Shown: in pieces, positions 59,203-64,000 of the stretch
How the letters are laid out: each line of letters starts with the position of its first letter
How positions within the stretch are numbered: position 1 is the stretch's first letter
Assembly (NCBI RefSeq): GCF_024158125.1
Contig: NZ_JAMZFT010000001.1
Location: 124,001-188,000 of the forward strand
Length of the DNA stretch: 64,000 nucleotides
Direction: 5' to 3'
From: Futiania mangrovi
GTDB taxonomy: Bacteria; Pseudomonadota; Alphaproteobacteria; Futianiales; Futianiaceae
Translations under genes and position numbers: made by a program
The notes under the pieces: model-generated
Told to the model about the DNA's origin: nothing
The model's input: only the letters and a program-made list of their open reading frames with translations
The model's database searches: none

Positions 59203-60137
59203 CTGTCATGGCGCTCGACCGGCTGCACCTGATCGACCGGCTGCCGCCCGTGCGCGGCCGGATCGTGCCGGACGTGGCGCTCGGCCCGATGACCTGGTTC
59301 CGGACCGGCGGGCCGGCGGAGGTCCTGTTCTCTCCGGCGGATGCGGCAGACCTTGCGGACTTCCTGCGCTCGAAGCCGGCGGACGTGGCCGTCACCGTGA
59401 TCGGCGTCGGTTCCAACCTGCTGGTGCGCGACGGTGGGGTTCCGGGCGTGGTGATCCGCCTTGGCCGCGGCTTTGGCGGCATCGCGGCCGAGGGCGCGCG
59501 CATCCGTGCCGGTGCGGCGGTGCCCGATGCCCGCGTGGCGGAGGCGGCGGCCGAGGCCGGCATCGCTGGCCTCAGCTTCTTCCGCGGCATTCCCGGAACA
59601 GTCGGCGGCGCGGTGGCGATGAACGCGGGCTGCTACGGCGTCGAGACGAAGGACGTGCTGGTCGAGGTCGAGGCCGTGACCGTCGACGGCCAGATGGCGG
59701 TCTTCGCGGCACATGACCTGCCGATGACCTACCGTTCCGGCGGACTGCCTGCAGGCGCCATCGTCACGGCAGCCACGTTCGCAGGGCGTCCCGGCGATGC
59801 GGAGGCGATCCGCGCCGAGATGGCCGGGATCACGGCCCAGCGCGAAGCGTCCCAGCCCGTGCGCACCCGCACCGGCGGCTCCACCTTCCGCAATCCGCCA
59901 GAGGGCAAGGCCTGGGAACTGATCGACCGGGCGGGCTGCCGTGGCCTGCGGGTCGGCGGCGCGCAGGTCTCCGAGAAGCATTGCAACTTCCTCATCAACA
60001 CGGGCGAGGCGACCGCGGCGGACCTCGAGACGCTGGGGGAGACGGTGCGCGCCCGCGTGCTCGAGGCGACGGGGGTCGAACTGCACTGGGAAATCCGCCG
60101 CATCGGCGTGCCCGCAGCAGGCGGGGAGGGCGCATGA
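59199..60137 (+). CDS. murB: UDP-N-acetylenolpyruvoylglucosamine reductase MurB
   Basis: It reduces UDP-GlcNAc-enolpyruvate to UDP-MurNAc with FAD and NADPH. The 312-residue protein is of type II length: [85 protein letters not shown] and [10 protein letters not shown]. The start GTG at 59199 overlaps the murC stop (GTGA) and has AAGGAGG 7 nt upstream (59185-59191); an ATG at 59208 is worse placed. Confidence 0.95.
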   Translation: MTVMALDRLHLIDRLPPVRGRIVPDVALGPMTWFRTGGPAEVLFSPADAADLADFLRSKPADVAVTVIGVGSNLLVRDGGVPGVVIRLGRGFGGIAAEGARIRAGAAVPDARVAEAAAEAGIAGLSFFRGIPGTVGGAVAMNAGCYGVETKDVLVEVEAVTVDGQMAVFAAHDLPMTYRSGGLPAGAIVTAATFAGRPGDAEAIRAEMAGITAQREASQPVRTRTGGSTFRNPPEGKAWELIDRAGCRGLRVGGAQVSEKHCNFLINTGEATAADLETLGETVRARVLEATGVELHWEIRRIGVPAAGGEGA

Positions 60138-61063
60138 CCCGGCGCTTCGACCATGTGGCGGTGCTGATGGGCGGCTGGTCGGCCGAGCGCGAGGTGAGCC
60201 TCGTCTCGGGCGCCGGATGCGCTGCGGCACTGCGCGAGGCGGGCTATCGCGTGACCGATATCGATGTGGGTCGGGACGTCGCGGCGCGGCTGGCGGAGGT
60301 GCGTCCCGATGCCTGCTTCAATGCTCTGCACGGACGCTGGGGCGAGGATGGCTGCGTGCAGGGCCTGCTCGAGGTGATGGGCATTCCCTATACCCATTCG
60401 GGCGTGCTGGCCTCCGCACTTGCCATGGACAAGGCGCGTGCCCGCGACGCCTTCAGTGCCTGCGGCCTCACGGTGGCCGAAGGGCTGGTCGCGACCGCGC
60501 GGGAGGCTGCTGCGGGGCACCTTATGGCCGCGCCCTACGTGGTGAAACCGGTCAACGAGGGCTCCAGCGTCGGGGTGCACATCGTCCGCGACGGCGCGAA
60601 CCGTCCGCCGCAGGAGATCCTCGGCGAGGATCCGGACCGGCACGTCCTGGTCGAGGCTTTCGTGCCGGGCCGCGAACTGACGGTCAGCGTCATGGACGGG
60701 CGCGCGCTCGCCGTGACCGACATCCTGCCCGCGACGGAATTCTACGACTACAAGGCCAAGTACGCCGCCGGCGGCTCCCGCCACGTCGTGCCCGCCGACA
60801 TTCCGGAGGACGTCTACGATGCCGCCATGCGCGCCTCCGAAGCGGCGCACAGTGCGCTCGGCTGCCGGGGCGTGAGCCGGGCCGACTTCCGCTGGAACGA
60901 GGGCGGCACGGGCGATCCCGCGCACGATCTGGTGCTGCTGGAGGTCAACACCCAGCCCGGCATGACGCCGACCTCGCTCGTGCCGGAGCAGGCCGCCCAT
61001 GTCGGGCTCAGCTACCGCGACCTGGTGGTCTGGATGATGGAGGATGCCTCGTGCCCACGGTGA
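60134..61063 (+). CDS. ddl: D-alanine:D-alanine ligase
   Basis: It makes the D-Ala-D-Ala dipeptide used by MurF. The 309-residue ATP-grasp enzyme has [68 protein letters not shown], the [13 protein letters not shown] loop and [21 protein letters not shown]. The ATG overlaps murB. The ftsQ start lies inside its last codons. Confidence 0.96.
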   Translation: MTRRFDHVAVLMGGWSAEREVSLVSGAGCAAALREAGYRVTDIDVGRDVAARLAEVRPDACFNALHGRWGEDGCVQGLLEVMGIPYTHSGVLASALAMDKARARDAFSACGLTVAEGLVATAREAAAGHLMAAPYVVKPVNEGSSVGVHIVRDGANRPPQEILGEDPDRHVLVEAFVPGRELTVSVMDGRALAVTDILPATEFYDYKAKYAAGGSRHVVPADIPEDVYDAAMRASEAAHSALGCRGVSRADFRWNEGGTGDPAHDLVLLEVNTQPGMTPTSLVPEQAAHVGLSYRDLVVWMMEDASCPR

Positions 61064-61935
61064 AGCGCCGCAGCAGTCCGCGCGTGCAGGCCGCGCCGCG
61101 TCCTCCCCTGCTGAGCCGCCTGTTCGGCCGCCGGATGGAGCGGGCGTTGCGCCGGCGCTGGGTTCGCCGCTCGCTCGGCCTGGGGATGGGTGCCGTTTGT
61201 GCGATGGGGCTGCTCTCTCTCCTCGGCGGCGTGGACCGGATCGCACACGATGCGCGCAATCTCTGGCGCGGGCAAATGGAGCAGGCAGCAAGCGTCCTGG
61301 ACCTGCGGCTTGCGCGCGTGCTCGTCAGCGGGCGCGAGGAGACCGACCCCGAACTTCTGCGCCTTCAGGTGGGCGTAGAGATCGGCGCGCCGCTGACCGC
61401 GGTCGACGTGCGCGCCGTCCGCAGCCGGGTGGAGCAGATCTCCTGGGTCGAAAGTGCATCTGTCCGCCTCGTCCTGCCCGACACGCTGCTGATCGACCTG
61501 CAGGAGCGCACACCCTATGCGATCTGGCAGGTCGACCGGGACTTTCACGTGATCGACCGGGAGGGGGTGCGTCTCACCTCCGTCGAGTGGACGCGGCACA
61601 AGGGGCTGCCGCTCGTCGTGGGCGCGGGGGCGAACCTCCGCGTCGAGGAGATCACGCGGCTGGTCGCCGCGCACCCTGAGATCGAGCGGCAGGTACAGGC
61701 GGCGGTGCGTGTGCGCGACCGGCGCTGGACGCTGCACCTGTGGAACGGGGTCGACCTGCTGCTGCCGGAGGAGGGCGCGGCCCAGGCGCTTGCCGGGTTC
61801 GCCGGGGATCCGGAGGCGGGGCGCCTGCTGTCTGCAGACGTGGAGCGCATCGACCTGCGTCAGAAGGACCGCTGGTACGTCCGCCTGACGCCGGAGACTG
61901 CCAAGCAGATCCGGGAGCCGGGGCGGGAGACATGA
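61051..61935 (+). CDS. ftsQ: cell division protein FtsQ
   Basis: FtsQ recruits FtsL/FtsB and later division proteins. The 294-residue bitopic protein has a basic cytoplasmic stretch ([19 protein letters not shown]), one transmembrane helix ([18 protein letters not shown]), a POTRA domain (about 90-160; [52 protein letters not shown] region) and the beta domain. The start is GTG at 61051, 13 nt inside ddl, with GGAGGA 6 nt upstream; no ATG fits. Confidence 0.92.
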   Translation: MPTVKRRSSPRVQAAPRPPLLSRLFGRRMERALRRRWVRRSLGLGMGAVCAMGLLSLLGGVDRIAHDARNLWRGQMEQAASVLDLRLARVLVSGREETDPELLRLQVGVEIGAPLTAVDVRAVRSRVEQISWVESASVRLVLPDTLLIDLQERTPYAIWQVDRDFHVIDREGVRLTSVEWTRHKGLPLVVGAGANLRVEEITRLVAAHPEIERQVQAAVRVRDRRWTLHLWNGVDLLLPEEGAAQALAGFAGDPEAGRLLSADVERIDLRQKDRWYVRLTPETAKQIREPGRET

Positions 61936-62015
61936 CGAGAAGAGGGCGCGCGCGCGCCGGCCGCGCGCGAGGTGGGGACCGCATGAAACGCTTGAAGGGA
62001 ATGGACCGGGCATGA
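61932..62015 (+). CDS. 27-codon bridging frame between ftsQ and ftsA
   Basis: The ATG overlaps the ftsQ stop (ATGA) and the stop overlaps the ftsA start (ATGA), so the frame exactly fills the gap. The peptide is very basic, starting [17 protein letters not shown] and ending KGMDRA. It may serve only to couple FtsA translation to FtsQ translation. A chance frame in GC-rich DNA is possible, but two 4-nt overlaps at exactly the right places argue mildly for function. Confidence 0.35.
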   Translation: MTRRGRARAGRARGGDRMKRLKGMDRA

Positions 62016-63295
62016 CGACGCTTGCACGGCAAGGATATGTCGCCGCTCTCGACGTCGGCACGACGAAGATCTGCTGCCTCATCGCCAAGGTGGACGGCTC
62101 CAAGAACATCGCGCGGGGCGAGCCGCTTCCGCTCGGCGCGGTTCGTGTCGTGGGCATCGGCCACCAGTTGAGCCAGGGCTTGCGCCAGGGGGCGGTCGTG
62201 GACATGGGCGCGGCAGAGGCGGCGATCCGCCATGCCGTCGACGCGGCAGAGCGCATGGCGGGCGAGACGATCGACCGCGTCGTCGTGAACGTCTCCTCGG
62301 GGTTTCCGCGCAGCCAGGCGCTCGAAGCGGACATCGCGCTGGGCGGTCATGCGATCACGGACCGCGATATCCGCCGGATCGTGGACCATGGGCGCGCCGA
62401 ATTCGATCCGACCGACCGGGAACTGATCCACGCGATTCCGACGGCCTTCTCCGTGGACGGCAACGGAGGCATCCGCGACCCGCGCGGCATGCACGGCGAC
62501 CGGCTGGGTGTCGCCATGCACTTCGTTACGGCCTCCGTCGGTCCCTTGCGCAACCTCGCGATCTGCGTGGAACGCTGCCACCTGGAACTCGGCGGTCGCG
62601 TGCTCTCCCCCTATGCCAGCGCGCTGTCGACGCTGGTCGAGGACGAGCGCGACCTCGGCGCGGTCTGCATCGACATGGGCGGGGGCACGACCTCGCTCGC
62701 CGTCTTCCACGGCGGGGAGTTCGTCTATTCCGACGTGATCCGCGTCGGCGGGCATCACATCACGAAGGACATTGCGCAGGGGCTTTCGACCTCGCTCGCC
62801 CACGCGGAACGGCTGAAGACGCTTTATGGCTCGGCGCTGCCATCCTCCTCCGACGAGCGCGAGATGATCACGGTGCCGCACCTCGGCGACGACCTCGATG
62901 CGCCCTCGGCTCAGATGCCCCGCTCGCTGCTGACCGGCATCATCCGCCCGCGGATCGAGGAGACGTTCGACCTGGTGCGCGATTCGCTGCGCCGGTCGGG
63001 CATGGACCGGCTCACCTCGCGCCGCGTGGTGCTCACGGGCGGGGGGAGCCAGCTGAACGGCGTGCGCGAACTGGCCGCCCGCATCCTCGACAAGCAGGTC
63101 CGGCCGGGCCGGCCGATCCGCCTGACCGGTCTCTCCGACGGGGTAAGCGGCCCCGCCTTCGCGACGGCCGCGGGCCTCGTCGCGCACGCGGTCGGGGGCA
63201 CGGAGGAGCCACTTCTCGCCGCGCCCGACCTGCGCCGGGGACGCGCGGCGGGAACGCTCGGCCGCATCGGGCAATGGCTGAAGGAAAACTTCTGA
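62012..63295 (+). CDS. ftsA: cell division protein FtsA
   Basis: FtsA is the actin-like membrane anchor of FtsZ. The 427-residue protein has the actin-family phosphate motifs [34 protein letters not shown] and [13 protein letters not shown], the 1C domain between about 90 and 165 ([16 protein letters not shown]), and a C-terminal amphipathic, membrane-targeting helix ([11 protein letters not shown]). AAGGGA precedes the ATG, which overlaps the bridging frame. 92 nt separate it from ftsZ. Confidence 0.97.
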   Translation: MTTLARQGYVAALDVGTTKICCLIAKVDGSKNIARGEPLPLGAVRVVGIGHQLSQGLRQGAVVDMGAAEAAIRHAVDAAERMAGETIDRVVVNVSSGFPRSQALEADIALGGHAITDRDIRRIVDHGRAEFDPTDRELIHAIPTAFSVDGNGGIRDPRGMHGDRLGVAMHFVTASVGPLRNLAICVERCHLELGGRVLSPYASALSTLVEDERDLGAVCIDMGGGTTSLAVFHGGEFVYSDVIRVGGHHITKDIAQGLSTSLAHAERLKTLYGSALPSSSDEREMITVPHLGDDLDAPSAQMPRSLLTGIIRPRIEETFDLVRDSLRRSGMDRLTSRRVVLTGGGSQLNGVRELAARILDKQVRPGRPIRLTGLSDGVSGPAFATAAGLVAHAVGGTEEPLLAAPDLRRGRAAGTLGRIGQWLKENF

Positions 63296-63345
63296 GAAAA
63301 GGCCCGGAAAGCACAAGATCGTCCGCACGAAGGCTCTTCAAACGC

Positions 63346-63376
63346 CACAAGTTGTGCGAAACTCAGGTAACGAATC
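63346..63376 (+). promoter_or_regulatory. ftsA-ftsZ intergenic elements: palindrome and GANTC site
   Basis: CACAA-G-TTGTG (63346-63356) is a small perfect palindrome. GAATC (63372-63376), a CcrM methylation target, abuts the ftsZ ribosome-binding site GGAGG (63377-63381). In Caulobacter a GANTC site in the ftsZ promoter makes transcription methylation-dependent; here the site is closer to the start codon, so a similar role is inference. Confidence 0.4.
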
Positions 63377-63387
63377 GGAGGCGCGGC

Positions 63388-64000
63388 ATGACACTCAATC
63401 TCAAGGTTCCGGAACCCACCGAACTCAAGCCCAAGATCACCGTCATCGGTGTCGGCGGCGCCGGCGGGAACGCGGTCAACAACATGATCCGTTCCGAGCT
63501 GGAGGGGGTCGACTTCGCGGTGGCGAACACGGACGCGCAGGCGCTCGCGCTGTCGCTGACCAACAACCGGATCCAGGTTGGCCGCAACATCACGCAAGGT
63601 CTCGGCGCCGGTGCCAAGCCGGAGATCGGGCGCGCGGCGGCGGAGGAGTCGCTCGACGAGATCGTCGAGCACATCTCGGGCAGCCATATGTGCTTCATCA
63701 CCGCCGGCATGGGCGGCGGTACGGGCACGGGCGCCGCGCCCGTCGTCGCCCGGATCGCGAAGGAGCACGGCATCCTCACGGTCGGCGTGGTCACCAAGCC
63801 CTTCCAGTTCGAAGGCGCGCACCGCATGCGCCTCGCGGAGAGCGGGATCGAGGATCTGCAGCAATACGTCGATACGCTGATCATCATCCCGAACCAGAAC
63901 CTGTTCCGCATCGCCAACGAGCGCACGACATTCGCCGAGGCCTTCACGATGGCCGACGAGGTGCTGCACTCCGGCGTGCGCGGCATCACCGACCTGATGG
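63388..64000 (+). CDS. ftsZ: cell division GTPase FtsZ, N-terminal part (3' end outside window)
   Basis: FtsZ forms the cytokinetic ring. The first 204 residues are visible and show the GTPase core: [30 protein letters not shown], the tubulin signature [23 protein letters not shown] and the T5-T6 region ([10 protein letters not shown]). The ATG at 63388 has GGAGG 6 nt upstream. The polymerisation T7 loop and the C-terminal tail lie outside the window. It follows ftsA, as in most alphaproteobacteria. Confidence 0.98.
   Translation, partial: MTLNLKVPEPTELKPKITVIGVGGAGGNAVNNMIRSELEGVDFAVANTDAQALALSLTNNRIQVGRNITQGLGAGAKPEIGRAAAEESLDEIVEHISGSHMCFITAGMGGGTGTGAAPVVARIAKEHGILTVGVVTKPFQFEGAHRMRLAESGIEDLQQYVDTLIIIPNQNLFRIANERTTFAEAFTMADEVLHSGVRGITDLM

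Overview
The window is a contiguous, GC-rich bacterial chromosome segment from an alphaproteobacterium. CtrA, ChpT and SciP (DUF1153) are all encoded here; this cell-cycle circuitry is confined to that class. A Ros/MucR zinc-finger regulator, an LdtR-type MarR regulator, a CysN-CysC fusion and a class A RNase P RNA next to the dcw cluster agree with this. I cannot assign an order or genus. No integrase, transposase, phage gene, CRISPR array or plasmid replication gene is visible, so this looks like core chromosome with some catabolic accessory genes.

Layout. (1) 0-8 kb, housekeeping: serC (3' part), serA and purA on +; rluD and rpoH on -; a single-TM protein overlapping a JAMM peptidase on +; cysQ and a DUF3553 protein on -. 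(2) 8-19.3 kb, motility and cell cycle: chpT, then cheA-cheW-cheB-cheR overlapping by 4 nt on +; ctrA on -; fliF-fliG-fliN-flhF-flhG as a compact - strand operon; sciP on -. A perfect CtrA site lies before cheA, half-sites lie before ctrA, and a near-perfect site lies before fliF, so the block reads as a CtrA regulon that also encodes its regulators. No cheY or fliH is present. (3) 19.5-23.8 kb: mnmA, tRNA-Met(CAT), cysD and cysNC for sulfate activation. (4) 23.8-33.4 kb, catabolism: an aryl-CoA ligase divergent from an enoyl-CoA hydratase, an Asp/Glu-racemase-fold enzyme, a D-amino-acid dehydrogenase, an agmatinase-family ureohydrolase, a dimethylglycine/sarcosine-dehydrogenase-like flavoenzyme and an MFS transporter. 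(5) 33.6-39.3 kb: a ParA-type ATPase followed by a small protein with a basic N-terminus and a ribbon-helix-helix-like C-terminus (the best candidate here for a poorly described system), mucR, the ABC-F factor ettA, mlaC and mlaA. (6) 39.5-44.2 kb: two very small membrane-protein candidates, a fused HyuA/HyuB 5-oxoprolinase-type enzyme and a divergent MarR/LdtR regulator with a palindrome between them. (7) 44.3-64 kb: a TerB-DnaJ protein and a peptidoglycan amidase, rnpB, then the division and cell-wall cluster mraZ-rsmH-ftsL-ftsI-murE-murF-mraY-murD-ftsW-murG-murC-murB-ddl-ftsQ-ftsA-ftsZ, with ftsZ cut by the window end.

Most dcw genes overlap by 4 nt (ATGA or GTGA), implying translational coupling; even the ftsQ-ftsA gap is filled by a 27-codon frame that overlaps both neighbours. 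Small regulatory findings include a 10-bp-periodic ladder of CCAT elements upstream of mraZ (candidate MraZ boxes), GANTC sites in the ctrA and ftsZ upstream regions, and an 18-bp tandem duplication across the purA stop codon. All calls come from reading the sequence and translations; no database search was run.
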